Assembly (NCBI GenBank): GCA_008682415.1 | Contig: VANK01000004.1 | Coordinates: forward strand, 1 to 64,000 | Reading direction: 5' to 3' | Source of the DNA: Acidobacteria bacterium AB60 | GTDB lineage: Bacteria; Acidobacteriota; Terriglobia; Terriglobales; Acidobacteriaceae | DNA length: 64,000 nt | In this document: positions 16,153 through 24,502 of the stretch, in pieces | Numbering within the stretch: the stretch's first letter is position 1 | How the letters are laid out: every line of letters starts with the position of its first letter | Notes under the pieces: model-generated | Told to the model about the DNA's origin: nothing | Seen by the model: only the letters and a program-made list of their open reading frames with translations | The model's database searches: none | Translations under genes and position numbers: made by a program

Positions 16153-16924
16153 CCTGGCCGGCGGCATTGGTCAGGACGACGTCGCGGACAATGCCGGTGT
16201 CGACGGTGTCCGGCAGATGCGAGCAGAATCCGATGCCGATGTAGTACGGCTCCTGCAAGTGCACGGTGATGGGCGGGCCGAACTGATGCATAGGTTCGCC
16301 GGTGACGCTGATGAAGATGGCGATGGAGTCGCCGCGCTTCTCGATGCCGATGCGTTTGGGGTGGACGTTTGTGAGGGTGCCGCCGAAGCGATAGGACATG
16401 TCCTTCATCTGCGCGCCGCGGGGATCGCGCCAAGCGAGGTGGGTCATGCCGACACCGTGCTCGCCGATCATGGCTTCGGCGGAGTCGTCGTCGAGCGACT
16501 GGCGAAGGACCAGGACTACTTTGCGATCGCCGTAGCCATTGGGGTTGGGGAAACTTGCGGAGGCCGCCAGCGAGGCATCGCCGGACATCTTCTTCCAAAG
16601 GAAGCGGAATTCATCGCGCTGGTACCAGATGTTGTAGCCAGCGGAATGCATGGTGTAGGCGCCGGTGGCGGAATCGAACTCCGCGGCACCGGGGACGAGC
16701 GGGCCGCCAATGTCAGCCTGGCCGGTGAAGATGCCGAGTGGCTTATCGATCAGGACGGAGGGGCGATGGAAGTCGGCGGGCGGCGGCACCTGCTGATGAG
16801 TGGCGGAACCGGGTTGCGCCCACTCGGGAACCTGAACCTGCGCCACGAGGAGCGCGGGGGAAAGAAGGCCGGCAGAGGCGAGGAAGAGCAGCTTGAAGAG
16901 GTTGGAGGCGGGCCGGGAGCTCAT
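16145..16924 (-). CDS. Secreted protein with possible concanavalin-like fold, unknown function
   Basis: 259 aa from ATG 16924, which begins a signal peptide (about residues 8-29, ending near LLVAQVQ). The mature protein is beta-strand rich (FTGQADIGGPL, GAYTMHSAGYNIWYQRDEFRFLWK, GIGFCSHLPD) and resembles secreted beta-sandwich proteins of the concanavalin/DUF1349 kind; that assignment is inference. The phrases GAEFDSATGAYTMHSAGYNIW and FRFLWKKMSGDASLAA recall TolB-associated acidobacterial proteins. The 3' end overlaps the kinase gene by 8 nt. Confidence 0.7.
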   Translation of the reverse strand: MSSRPASNLFKLLFLASAGLLSPALLVAQVQVPEWAQPGSATHQQVPPPADFHRPSVLIDKPLGIFTGQADIGGPLVPGAAEFDSATGAYTMHSAGYNIWYQRDEFRFLWKKMSGDASLAASASFPNPNGYGDRKVVLVLRQSLDDDSAEAMIGEHGVGMTHLAWRDPRGAQMKDMSYRFGGTLTNVHPKRIGIEKRGDSIAIFISVTGEPMHQFGPPITVHLQEPYYIGIGFCSHLPDTVDTGIVRDVVLTNAAGQVN

Positions 16925-16977
16925 AGGCAAGAAATGTAACAGACCCGGATTGAAGGCCGTGAGGTCCCGGAGCGGAG

Positions 16978-17026
16978 CAAAAAAAAACAGCCGGGCCATG
17001 GCATTTGCAAGTCATGGCTCGGCTGG
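16978..17026 (-). terminator. Rho-independent terminator of the LamG-like secreted protein gene
   Basis: AGCCGGGCCATG (16989-17000) pairs with CATGGCTCGGCT (17013-17024), 11 of 12 Watson-Crick plus one wobble. On the minus strand the hairpin is followed by a run of T (the A-run 16979-16987). It lies about 35 nt beyond the stop at 17060. Confidence 0.85.
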
Positions 17027-17059
17027 CTCTCGCCCTCTTGCGGCGTGGAAAGTGTATGC

Positions 17060-18085
17060 CTACCAGCGGTAGACGATCATATGGTCGAGGGCGACCTGTG
17101 CCGAGGTGGTGCCGGGGCTGGCTCCATCAATCTGGAAGTTGGTGACCACGGCCGGACCCCAGCCGAGCATGTAGCCGGAGAAGGCGCGGATATTGAGATC
17201 CTGCTGTGCGCCATCGAGCCACACGGCGTGGTAGGTGACCCAGCCGGAGGTGTCATGGGAGAACCAGATCTGCACGTGGTGCCACTGGTTGGGCGCCCAG
17301 CTGCGCGCGTTGCAGTTGGCTGCGGAGTGGCCCCAGGTGTCGTTGTACTGCGTGGGCGAGCCGGCGTTGACGGCGTAGTCCCACTTGCCGATCCAGCTGT
17401 CGCACTGGAAGCCCATGACCACGGTTTCGCCGTTGGACATGGTCTGGTTGAGATCGAACTCCAGATTGGAGAAGCCATTGGAGTTTCCAACAACGTAGAC
17501 CCAGGTGTCGTAGAAGAAGTTGGTGGACTGGGTATCGTCGGCGAACTGCGCCGAGTAGCGCTGGCCGCCGTAGTACGAGAAGCTGGTAGAGAACATGCGG
17601 GCCGTGCCGGTAAGCGACGGAGAGTTCACCACGCTCATGGCACCGTAAGAGCTGCCCGGGGTGCCTCCGTCGTGGACCTGGAACCAGTTGCCCACCACCT
17701 GAATCTGGCTGACGCTGGGAGCATAGCTGGGCACGATCGCCGAGAAGGCGGCTCCGCCGCCGACGGTGATGGCCAGGTCGGTGACGCAGACGCCCCCTTT
17801 TTCATTCCACACCTTGACGTGGAGAATATGCGGTCCCACGGGCGCGTTGACGGGGCCATTCATCTGCTGGCCAGCGAATCCCTGGGTGGAGGTGCTGTTG
17901 TCAAAGGAGAAGCCTACCTCCGTGACCGGCAGGGAGGAGCAGGTATCCGCGCTCATGGTGAGGGTGAAGGGAGAAGAGACCTGAGCGCCGTTGGCCGGAG
18001 AGGCGACGACCGTGCCTGCCAGAGCGGGAACAGCCGTGCAGAGGAGCAATACGGCCAGTGGAGAGAATTTCCGAATCAAATTCAT
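17060..18085 (-). CDS. Secreted Ig-like/LamG-like beta-sandwich protein
   Basis: 341 aa from ATG 18085, which starts a clear signal peptide (residues 5-23, cleavage near ALAG). Residues about 25-105 look like an Ig-like domain (VVASPANGAQVSSPFTLTMS, GPHILHVKVWNEKGG). The rest is a concanavalin/LamG-like domain rich in Trp and Tyr (NEFFYDTWVYVV-type strands, FQCDSWIGKWDYAVN, WHHVQIWFSHDTSGWVTYHA). Such proteins bind carbohydrate or other surfaces, but the ligand is unknown. It has its own terminator and a long upstream region. Confidence 0.78.
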   Translation of the reverse strand: MNLIRKFSPLAVLLLCTAVPALAGTVVASPANGAQVSSPFTLTMSADTCSSLPVTEVGFSFDNSTSTQGFAGQQMNGPVNAPVGPHILHVKVWNEKGGVCVTDLAITVGGGAAFSAIVPSYAPSVSQIQVVGNWFQVHDGGTPGSSYGAMSVVNSPSLTGTARMFSTSFSYYGGQRYSAQFADDTQSTNFFYDTWVYVVGNSNGFSNLEFDLNQTMSNGETVVMGFQCDSWIGKWDYAVNAGSPTQYNDTWGHSAANCNARSWAPNQWHHVQIWFSHDTSGWVTYHAVWLDGAQQDLNIRAFSGYMLGWGPAVVTNFQIDGASPGTTSAQVALDHMIVYRW

Positions 18086-18702
18086 CGTGAAAACCTTCGC
18101 GGGGAAATGGTCGTGCGTTCTTGCCTGAAACAAGCTTCTTGCGATCGAAAGCCTTGATTGGGCACACAGGGGTGCCGACCCGGTCCGCGCTGGGCGGCCG
18201 AGACACACGAATGCGCATGCTTGCAGCTTGCTGAGTACGTTGAGCCCGGGTGAGACACACGAACCAGATGGGATCGGTCCGCCGGGCAGAGCTCAAGCGC
18301 AACCCCTTCGCTCTCAAGCGAAGGAGCCAGTACACGTTCCAATTGTCTGGAGTGGGCCGTGGAGAGCGGGGCGAATGTGTACGCCCGGTTCGAGCTGCTC
18401 AGCGACCTCTACTTCTGGATGCCCCCGGCAATCGTGACAACTAGGGGAGGATTTTTTGCCGGGTCAGGCGTTCGTGCATTTGGAAAATGGTACGCAGGCT
18501 TACGAGAGTCCTTGACCTTCTGATCTTTCTAATCGATGTACCCGATCAACTCTCTCTGTAATCGACTTCTCTTGCAATCGGAAGGCAACCAATTGCGCTG
18601 GTGCAATAACGCAATCCTACAGAACCGAGGTCGATGAGGCAACCTTTTTGGCCAGAAAAGCAAAATAAATCGTAAGTAGATGTACCGCGTTACGGTGCTC
18701 GA
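18086..18702. other. 617-nt intergenic region with hairpin and direct repeat
   Basis: The longest gap in the window. It contains a 12-bp direct repeat GAGACACACGAA (18200-18211 and 18252-18263), a perfect 8-bp hairpin CCTTCGCT-CTCA-AGCGAAGG (18305-18324), and a plus-strand segment (about 18347-18520) whose third codon positions are strongly G/C although it has no recognisable start or family. The last 200 nt, next to the 3' end of the DAHP synthase gene, are AT-rich. It may be a long 5' leader for the secreted protein gene, but I do not recognise a riboswitch class. Confidence 0.5.
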
Positions 18703-19809
18703 TTATCGCGTTGATTCATCATGAGTTGATGCCATCGTAACTGCTTCAGAACCATGGGCTCGCCGCGCCTGAACGGCATGCGCGAGTTCCTTGAGCAGGC
18801 CGTGCGTCTCGTTCCAGTCGATGCACGCGTCGGTGATGCTCTGCCCGTAGACGAGCGGCTTGCCGGCGACGAGCTTCTGGGCGCCCGCGACGAGATTGCT
18901 CTCCATCATCACGCCGACGATGTCGCGATTGCCGGCCTGGATCTGCGCTGCGACATCGCGGCAGACGCTGCCCTGCCTGCGGTAATCCTTGTTGCTGTTG
19001 GCATGGCTGCAGTCGATCATGATGCGCGGATCGAGCTCGGCCTTGCTCATCTTTTCGGCAGTCTGGGCGACCGCTTCGGCGGTGTAATTCACGAGGCCAC
19101 GGCCGCCGCGCAGAATGATGTGGGTATCGGGGTTGCCGGTGGTGAAAAGAATGGCGGACTGACCATGTTTGCTGTGTCCGAGAAAGGTGTGGGCCTGGGC
19201 TGCAGAGAGCAGCGCGTCGATGGCGATATCGACGTTGCCGGAGGTGCCGTTTTTGAAGCCGACGGGACACGAGATGCCGGAGACGAGCTGGCGATGCACC
19301 TGGCTCTCCGTGGTGCGCGCACCGATGGCGCCCCAGGCGGTGAGGCCGGCGATGTACTGGGGAATGATCATGTCGAGGAACTCGGTGCCGGAGGGGACAC
19401 CCATCTCGGCGAGATCGAGAAGCAGGTTGCGCGCCAGGCGGAGACCATCGTTGATCTTGCAGGAGAGGTCGAGGTAGGGATCGTTGATGAGGCCCTTCCA
19501 TCCGACGGTGGTGCGCGGCTTTTCAAAGTACACGCGCATGACGATGCGCAGGTCGGCGGAGAACTCCGCAATGGCGGACTGCAGGAGTGCGCCGTATTCG
19601 CGGGCGGCGCTCGTGTCGTGAATGGAGCAAGGCCCGACGAGGACCAGCAGGCGCGGATCGCGCTTGTTGAGGATGTCGATGATCTCTCCGCGAGCGCCGG
19701 AGATGGTCTCCGAGGCGGCTTCACTCACCGGCCGTTCTTCTTCGAGGAAGACCGGGGGGAGGACGACCTTCGTCCACTGAATGCGAATATCTTCTGTCGG
19801 CTGGAACAT
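18703..19809 (-). CDS. aroG: 3-deoxy-7-phosphoheptulonate (DAHP) synthase, AroG/F/H type
   Basis: 368 aa, first step of the shikimate pathway: phosphoenolpyruvate plus erythrose 4-phosphate to DAHP. Class I signatures in order: LLVLVGPCSIHD (metal-binding Cys), MRVYFEKPRTTVGWKG, GARTTESQVHRQL, VGFKNGTSGN, HIILRGG and MIDCSHANSNKDYRRQ. Length equals the E. coli paralogues. ATG 19809 (FQPTEDIRI) is chosen; an in-frame ATG 13 codons upstream exists. No ACT regulatory domain, so any feedback inhibition would act within the TIM-barrel domain, as in AroG. Confidence 0.95.
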   Translation of the reverse strand: MFQPTEDIRIQWTKVVLPPVFLEEERPVSEAASETISGARGEIIDILNKRDPRLLVLVGPCSIHDTSAAREYGALLQSAIAEFSADLRIVMRVYFEKPRTTVGWKGLINDPYLDLSCKINDGLRLARNLLLDLAEMGVPSGTEFLDMIIPQYIAGLTAWGAIGARTTESQVHRQLVSGISCPVGFKNGTSGNVDIAIDALLSAAQAHTFLGHSKHGQSAILFTTGNPDTHIILRGGRGLVNYTAEAVAQTAEKMSKAELDPRIMIDCSHANSNKDYRRQGSVCRDVAAQIQAGNRDIVGVMMESNLVAGAQKLVAGKPLVYGQSITDACIDWNETHGLLKELAHAVQARRAHGSEAVTMASTHDESTR

Positions 19810-19930
19810 TTCTCTCTTCGTATGCGGCAATTCGGGCCTGAAGCACACACCGAACCGCGGGAAAACTGAAGTGGTCTTAACTAAACTTTACCAGCACGCG
19901 GAATATTCGCCTGAGAGCGGGTGCAAAGGT

Positions 19931-20926
19931 TTACCTGGCGGCCTGGTGTTCTCCCGCGTTGTAGCGCTGTTCTCCGGCTTCGAGGGCGATGGGCAGCCGG
20001 TTTTGGTCAGGTGGGAGCGGGCAGGTGGCGTAGGGAGTGTAGGCGCAGGGGGGATTGTAGAGCTGGTTGAAGTCGAGGACCAGGGTGCCGGGAGCGTTGA
20101 GGCCGTGATCGGGAAAGGCGGCGCGCAGGAAGCGTCCGGCCTGGTAGGTGGTGGACTGGCTGGTCTGATCGCGCAGGATGAAGAAGAGGGTCTTGTCCTG
20201 CGGGCTCTCCAGCACCGGCTCCAGGCGCAGGGTTTTGCCGTTGAGGGAGAATTCCGCGATTCCCGGCGCGGGCAGGTCCAGGGTGGTGCCGATGACCGTG
20301 GCGATCTTCAGCGTGTGGGGGGGATTGTAGGGAAGCCATCGGGCCTCCACGGCAAAGTGCAGGTCGGGTGCGTACCAGTTGAGGCCGTGAAATTGGGCAC
20401 GGGCGGGGGCGTCGGCATCTTTGACGCGCAGGGCGTAGCGGGATCCCCGGGGCAGCACGATCACGTTCAGTCCATGCCAGGAGAGGGTGGAGGGGCTGGC
20501 CTCGTCGGCGCTGAGGGTGCCTTCGCGGACGGGCTTGCCGTCCAGGAGGAGATCGGACGGGAACCCGCCGGACGGGGCGAGCAACTGGACGGTTTTGCCG
20601 GATACCGTGAGCAGGCCCATATGCTCGGGAGCCTTGGCATAGATACGGACCAGGTTGTCGGGAGCCGATCCGAAGGAGTTGACGCCGGGTTTGAGCCAGT
20701 CGAGCGCGATGAGGCTGAGCCAGCCGTCGGGCGCGGCGATCTCTTTCTCGCGCTGGGCACGCCAGTCCTGAATCTTGTTGCGCCAGGCGGTCTCAGGCCC
20801 TGAGGGTGTGGAGGATGCGGGCGTCTGCGCGCGAGAGGGGGACATCACCGCGCCGCATACGAGCAGGGCCGACAGCACGGCTGCGCATTTCTGGGACAAG
20901 CGGACCTCCGCATACTGCGTAGTCAT
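19931..20926 (-). CDS. Exported DUF1684 protein
   Basis: 331 aa from ATG 20926, followed by a hydrophobic signal (SAVLSALLVCGAVM) and a cleavage-like SRAQ. The mature region matches DUF1684: WRAQREKEIAAPDGWLSLIALDWLKPGVNSFGS near the N-terminus, FFILRDQTSQSTTYQAGRFL in the middle and LDFNQLYNPPCAYTPYATCPLPP near the end, the last being the most conserved block of the family. Function of DUF1684 is unknown. The stop lies 121 nt beyond the divergently placed DAHP synthase start. Confidence 0.85.
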   Translation of the reverse strand: MTTQYAEVRLSQKCAAVLSALLVCGAVMSPSRAQTPASSTPSGPETAWRNKIQDWRAQREKEIAAPDGWLSLIALDWLKPGVNSFGSAPDNLVRIYAKAPEHMGLLTVSGKTVQLLAPSGGFPSDLLLDGKPVREGTLSADEASPSTLSWHGLNVIVLPRGSRYALRVKDADAPARAQFHGLNWYAPDLHFAVEARWLPYNPPHTLKIATVIGTTLDLPAPGIAEFSLNGKTLRLEPVLESPQDKTLFFILRDQTSQSTTYQAGRFLRAAFPDHGLNAPGTLVLDFNQLYNPPCAYTPYATCPLPPDQNRLPIALEAGEQRYNAGEHQAAR

Positions 20927-20946
20927 GATTATGCCGCCTGGGCTAA

Positions 20947-21429
20947 TCAACTGGAATGCGAGAAAGGGGCGGAGCGGGCCTGGGGAATCCGTTTGCGGCT
21001 GCGGAAGAGACGGCTCTTGCGCAAGAGCCAGGCCGCGAGCGCGATGGTGAGCCACGCCGCGGAGGCGATCGCGAAGGCGACGGCCACATTGAGATGGGGA
21101 AGACAGAACCAGCACACCAGGGCGAAGGCGGCCAGGCCGATGCAGCCGAGGGTTGCGCCGGCGGCGTCGACTCCGGCCACGACGCGTCCGCGCTGGGTGC
21201 CATCCAATCCGGCCCGGGCTTTGTGCATCCGCTCGTGGGCCTCAACGAGGCTGGCGCCGGCGGGAAAGATGGCGGGGAATGCCAGGAAGAGTCCTCCGAC
21301 GGCGGGGCCCCAGCGATTGGCGATCAGGCCGGCGAGCACGCAGGTGGCGCCGCCGAAGAGGAAGCGGACCGCCCACTCGTGCGGACGGATGCCCTTGATG
21401 GAGGCGAGTTTTGCCTGGACGATCTTCAC
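20947..21429 (-). CDS. DUF3147-like membrane protein (first of pair)
   Basis: 160 aa. Three to four hydrophobic segments; the block WAVRFLFGGATCVLAGLIAN followed by GPAVGGLFLAFPAIFPAGAS is typical of DUF3147-type small membrane proteins. A helical hairpin loop with EAHERMHKARAGLDG links to a C-terminal membrane pair and an Arg/Lys-rich tail. It lies 3 nt downstream of the second DUF3147 gene on the same strand, so they are co-transcribed and may form a heteromer. Function unknown. Confidence 0.75.
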   Translation of the reverse strand: MKIVQAKLASIKGIRPHEWAVRFLFGGATCVLAGLIANRWGPAVGGLFLAFPAIFPAGASLVEAHERMHKARAGLDGTQRGRVVAGVDAAGATLGCIGLAAFALVCWFCLPHLNVAVAFAIASAAWLTIALAAWLLRKSRLFRSRKRIPQARSAPFSHSS

Positions 21430-21432
21430 GGG

Positions 21433-21774
21433 TCAGCGCCCCCATCCCCACCAGAGGGCGAAAGAGACGCCGAACCAGATGGGGATCAAGGTGGTGGTCG
21501 CCACCAGGGCCTTCGGTTTCCATCGCATGAGCACCCAACTGGCAACAGCGGCGTAGCAGAGGAATCCGATGGCTCCGAAGAGCATGGTGTGCGCCTCGGC
21601 GGCTGCGTAAGTTTTGCCGTGGCGGGCGATGGTGATACCCAGGGTTGCCAATGCGACTGACGGGGCCGCGTTGAAGAGACCGGCGAAGCTCTTGGGCCGG
21701 AAGATCTCCGCCAGCACGGCGAAGAACGAAACGATCACTCCGCCGATCACGAACCTGAGCGTTATCTCTCCCAT
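21433..21774 (-). CDS. DUF3147 membrane protein (second of pair)
   Basis: 113 aa with four hydrophobic segments. It has the family hallmark FRPKSFAGLFNAAPSVALATLGIT, which is echoed in its partner as GLFLAFPAIFPA, so the two genes look like diverged duplicates. It follows the pyrophosphatase stop by 12 nt, making an apparent ppa-DUF3147-DUF3147 operon. No known activity. Confidence 0.78.
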   Translation of the reverse strand: MGEITLRFVIGGVIVSFFAVLAEIFRPKSFAGLFNAAPSVALATLGITIARHGKTYAAAEAHTMLFGAIGFLCYAAVASWVLMRWKPKALVATTTLIPIWFGVSFALWWGWGR

Positions 21775-21786
21775 GGTGATTTGCCT

Positions 21787-22335
21787 TCAGGCGGCCAGGC
21801 GGGCCTGCTTGATCAGCTTGGAGGCTTCGGGCACCTCTTTGACCCCCAGGAGACGATATTCTTTGCCCTCCAGACGGTGATAGTTCACGAAGAACTCCTC
21901 CAGTTCCTTGAGGAAGAGATCGGGAAGGTCCTTGGCGCGCTTGATATCGGCGTAAAGATGGTTGGCTTCGGCCACGGCGAGGAGGCGGTCGTTGCGATTC
22001 TTCTTCTTGCCTTCCACCTGTTCCCCCTCGATGACGCCGATGAGGCGGGCCCGCACCAGCACGCCGGGAAAGGCGGGCTCGTCCATGAGGAGGAGCACGT
22101 CGATGGGATCGCCGTCGGGGGCGGTGGTTTGGGGAAGAAATCCGAAGTCGTAGGGGAAGACCATGCCGGCGGGCAGCACCTTGCGGAGGGTGAAGACCTT
22201 CTGTTCGGGATCGAAGGCGAATTTGTTGCGGCTGCCTTTGGGTGTCTCGATCACCACCTGCAGGATGCCCTCCTCCTTGTCGATTGGTTTGAGCTGGGTC
22301 GGATTTGCGAGTCCCTTGTTCCTGTTCTTGCCCAC
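21787..22335 (-). CDS. ppa: Inorganic pyrophosphatase, family I
   Basis: 182 aa cytoplasmic enzyme hydrolysing PPi. The signature DGDPIDVLLLMDEP carries the metal-binding aspartates; YDFGFLPQT and IETPKGSRNKF are the other conserved blocks, and the C-terminal VNYHRLEGKEY follows the family pattern. Length is typical of family I. First gene of a minus-strand run with two DUF3147 genes. Confidence 0.93.
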   Translation of the reverse strand: MGKNRNKGLANPTQLKPIDKEEGILQVVIETPKGSRNKFAFDPEQKVFTLRKVLPAGMVFPYDFGFLPQTTAPDGDPIDVLLLMDEPAFPGVLVRARLIGVIEGEQVEGKKKNRNDRLLAVAEANHLYADIKRAKDLPDLFLKELEEFFVNYHRLEGKEYRLLGVKEVPEASKLIKQARLAA

Positions 22336-22496
22336 GATGCCTCCGCGTTCATCAAATATTCACAGAGGGATAGAGCCGGATGCTCGGAGATCGGTTGCTT
22401 GCAGGCCTAAGTGGGGCAATATCTGGGGATAGGATGGGCGGGTCGCGGGGAGCGCCGGGTGCCTTGCCGGGCAGTCGCACGCGGCCGGGGCTTGTC

Positions 22497-22525
22497 TTGA
22501 CCTGTGTAGGACGAATCTTTAGACT
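22497..22525 (+). promoter_or_regulatory. Candidate sigma-70 promoter for hrcA
   Basis: TTGACC (22497-22502), a 17-nt spacer and TAGACT (22520-22525). It lies about 90 nt upstream of the hrcA start. No CIRCE element (TTAGCACTC-N9-GAGTGCTAA) is present in the 280-nt gap, so autoregulation by HrcA is not visible. Confidence 0.5.
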
Positions 22526-22615
22526 TAAAGAGGAGAATTCCGCCCACTTCTCTCGCGTAAATCTGTGGGAATGTTGAGTTTGGGTTACGCAGGGACGGGA
22601 TGGGGAGGGCCGTAG

Positions 22616-23710
22616 ATGTCGGAGACGCGCGTCAGCCCGCGAGAGCGGCTGGTGCTGACGGCCATCATCGAACTGTATATCGCCACGGGGGAGCCTGTGG
22701 CCTCGCAGGCCGTGGCCCGTTATTTCGAGAATCGGGAGGGCCTGAGCTCCGCGACCATCCGCAATGTGATGGCGTCGCTGGGCGAAGCGGGGCTGCTGGA
22801 TCAGCCGCACACGTCGGCGGGACGCGTCCCCACGGCCGCCGGATTCCGATACTACGTGGAGCAGCTGACGCAATCGGGGCGCATGGCTGCGGGCGTGCCG
22901 CTGGCGACCGCTTTGGGGCGCGCGCAGATCACGGAACATCAGCGGGAGCAGATCGAAGACTCATTCAGCGGGGTGACCAGCGCCAACGAGTACCTGGAGC
23001 GCACCTCGCGCGTGCTGGCGCTCCTTTCCAGCGGGCTGGGAGTGGCCCTGGCCTCCGCGACGGCGACGCAGGTTCTGGAGCACATTCACTTTTCGCGGCT
23101 GGCGCAGGGCCGGGTGCTTGCCGTTTTGGTGACGCAGGCCGGAGCGGTGCAGGATCGGGTTCTGATTCTCGATCGCGATCTGTCGCCGCTTGAGCTGGAC
23201 ACGGCGGCTCGCTATCTGAACGAGAACTTCCGCGGCTGGCCGATCGAGCGCATCCGGATCGATGTGTCGCGCCGGGTGGAGGCGGAGCGGGAGGCTTATC
23301 ATCAGCTTCTGGCGTCGATTGAGGAACTTTGCCGGAAGGGGGCGCTGGCGACCGAAGGCGATCCGACGGTCTTTGTGGACGGCATGGCCAACCTGATTGC
23401 GACGGAGATGGACCGGGAGCGGCTGCGCCAGATGCTCGCCGCCCTGGAGGCGAAGCAGCGGCTCGTGGAGTTGCTCACCGCCTACGTGGATGGGCGGCAA
23501 CAGGAGGTACGCGTGGTGGTGGGTCTGGAGCAGGCATCGCCGGCGATGCAGGATTTCGTGTTGATCGGCGCTCCAGCGCGGCTGGGCAACGCCAACCAGG
23601 GCACGGTGGCGCTGATCGCCCCTACCCGCATTCAGTACCAGGAGATGATTCACGCGGTCCGCTACATTGCGCAGCTCTCTGGCCGTATTCTGGACGTACC
23701 GGCTGAGTAG
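22616..23710 (+). CDS. hrcA: Heat-inducible transcription repressor HrcA
   Basis: 364 aa. The N-terminal winged helix is SPRERLVLTAIIELYIATGEPVASQAVARYF with the recognition part LSSATIRNVMASLGEAGLLDQPHTSAGRVPT, followed by the GAF-like central domain and a conserved C-terminus (YVDGRQQEVRVVVGLEQASPAMQDF, ALIAPTRIQYQEMIHAVRYIAQLSGRIL). HrcA binds CIRCE operators of chaperone genes. Here it heads a run with grpE, dnaJ and lpxB, but no CIRCE is seen nearby, so its targets such as groESL or dnaK are probably elsewhere. Confidence 0.93.
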   Translation: MSETRVSPRERLVLTAIIELYIATGEPVASQAVARYFENREGLSSATIRNVMASLGEAGLLDQPHTSAGRVPTAAGFRYYVEQLTQSGRMAAGVPLATALGRAQITEHQREQIEDSFSGVTSANEYLERTSRVLALLSSGLGVALASATATQVLEHIHFSRLAQGRVLAVLVTQAGAVQDRVLILDRDLSPLELDTAARYLNENFRGWPIERIRIDVSRRVEAEREAYHQLLASIEELCRKGALATEGDPTVFVDGMANLIATEMDRERLRQMLAALEAKQRLVELLTAYVDGRQQEVRVVVGLEQASPAMQDFVLIGAPARLGNANQGTVALIAPTRIQYQEMIHAVRYIAQLSGRILDVPAE

Positions 23711-23884
23711 CTGCGCGCATCCAAGCCCCACGTCGGGCGGCCTGCATCAGGGCCGGCCGCTTCAAGGGGATCGCGTGATTTCCCCGTGAATGCAACCACT
23801 TCCCCTCCCCTGAGGCCGGCTGCGTTGCACCGGAATTTATGATTGAAACATCTAAGAACCATCTTGCGGAGAATTCATAGAGGT

Positions 23885-24493
23885 ATGCCGAAACAGGATT
23901 TCCAACAGAGTGAAGCGGAGAGCCAACAAGCTCCGAGCACCGGGTTCGAGCCCATCGCGTCAGAGGTATCGACCGTACCGGGTGATGGAAGCCAGACGGT
24001 GGCGGAGACGCAGGCGACCGATGCGGTCAGCCGCGTGGAGTATGAACAGCTGAAGGGCGAGCGGGACCAGCTTGTGGACCGCCTGGCGCGCCTGCAGGCG
24101 GAGTTCGAAAATGCGCGGAAGCGGGCCGAGCGGGAGAAGCAGGATTATCGCGATTACGCCGCTGCCAGCGTGGTGGAGCAGTTCCTGCCGGTTCTCGACA
24201 ACTTCGAGCTGGCGCTGAAGGCCACGGGATCTACGGAGCAGCTGCGCTCGGGCGTGGAGCTGATCGTGAAGCAGATGGAGGAAGTCCTGCGGCAGATGCA
24301 GGTGACCGCCATTCCCGCGGTGGGGGAAGCGTTCGATCCGCGTCATCATGAGGCGCTCGGCTCGGTGGAGCGCGAAGACCTGCCGGACCAGCACATTGCC
24401 GAAGAGATTCGGCGCGGTTACAAGATTCGCGAACGCCTGCTGCGCCCGGCGATGGTTCGCGTCGTCTCCAATCCAAAACAGACGGTAGAATAA
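23885..24493 (+). CDS. grpE: Nucleotide exchange factor GrpE
   Basis: 202 aa from ATG 23885. The first 50 residues are Gln/Ser/Glu-rich, followed by the long helix (RVEYEQLKGERDQLVDRLARLQAEFEN with KRAEREKQDYRDYAA), the four-helix head (FLPVLDNFELAL) and the beta-wing with conserved EAFDPRHHEALGSVE and GYKIRERLLRPAMVRV. It releases ADP from DnaK. An upstream TTG at 23843 is in frame. GGAG lies 13 nt from the chosen ATG and GAGG directly before it. The dnaJ frame begins within 10 nt of its stop. Confidence 0.93.
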   Translation: MPKQDFQQSEAESQQAPSTGFEPIASEVSTVPGDGSQTVAETQATDAVSRVEYEQLKGERDQLVDRLARLQAEFENARKRAEREKQDYRDYAAASVVEQFLPVLDNFELALKATGSTEQLRSGVELIVKQMEEVLRQMQVTAIPAVGEAFDPRHHEALGSVEREDLPDQHIAEEIRRGYKIRERLLRPAMVRVVSNPKQTVE

Positions 24494-24502
24494 ACCTTGA
24501 CA

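Noticed and set aside
22336..22615. CIRCE operator upstream of hrcA
   Set aside because: No TTAGCACTC or GAGTGCTAA half-site within the gap.
23840..23881. Short ATG frame (13 codons) upstream of grpE that could be a leader peptide
   Set aside because: Overlaps the grpE ribosome-binding region but has no attenuator-like structure; chance is enough.
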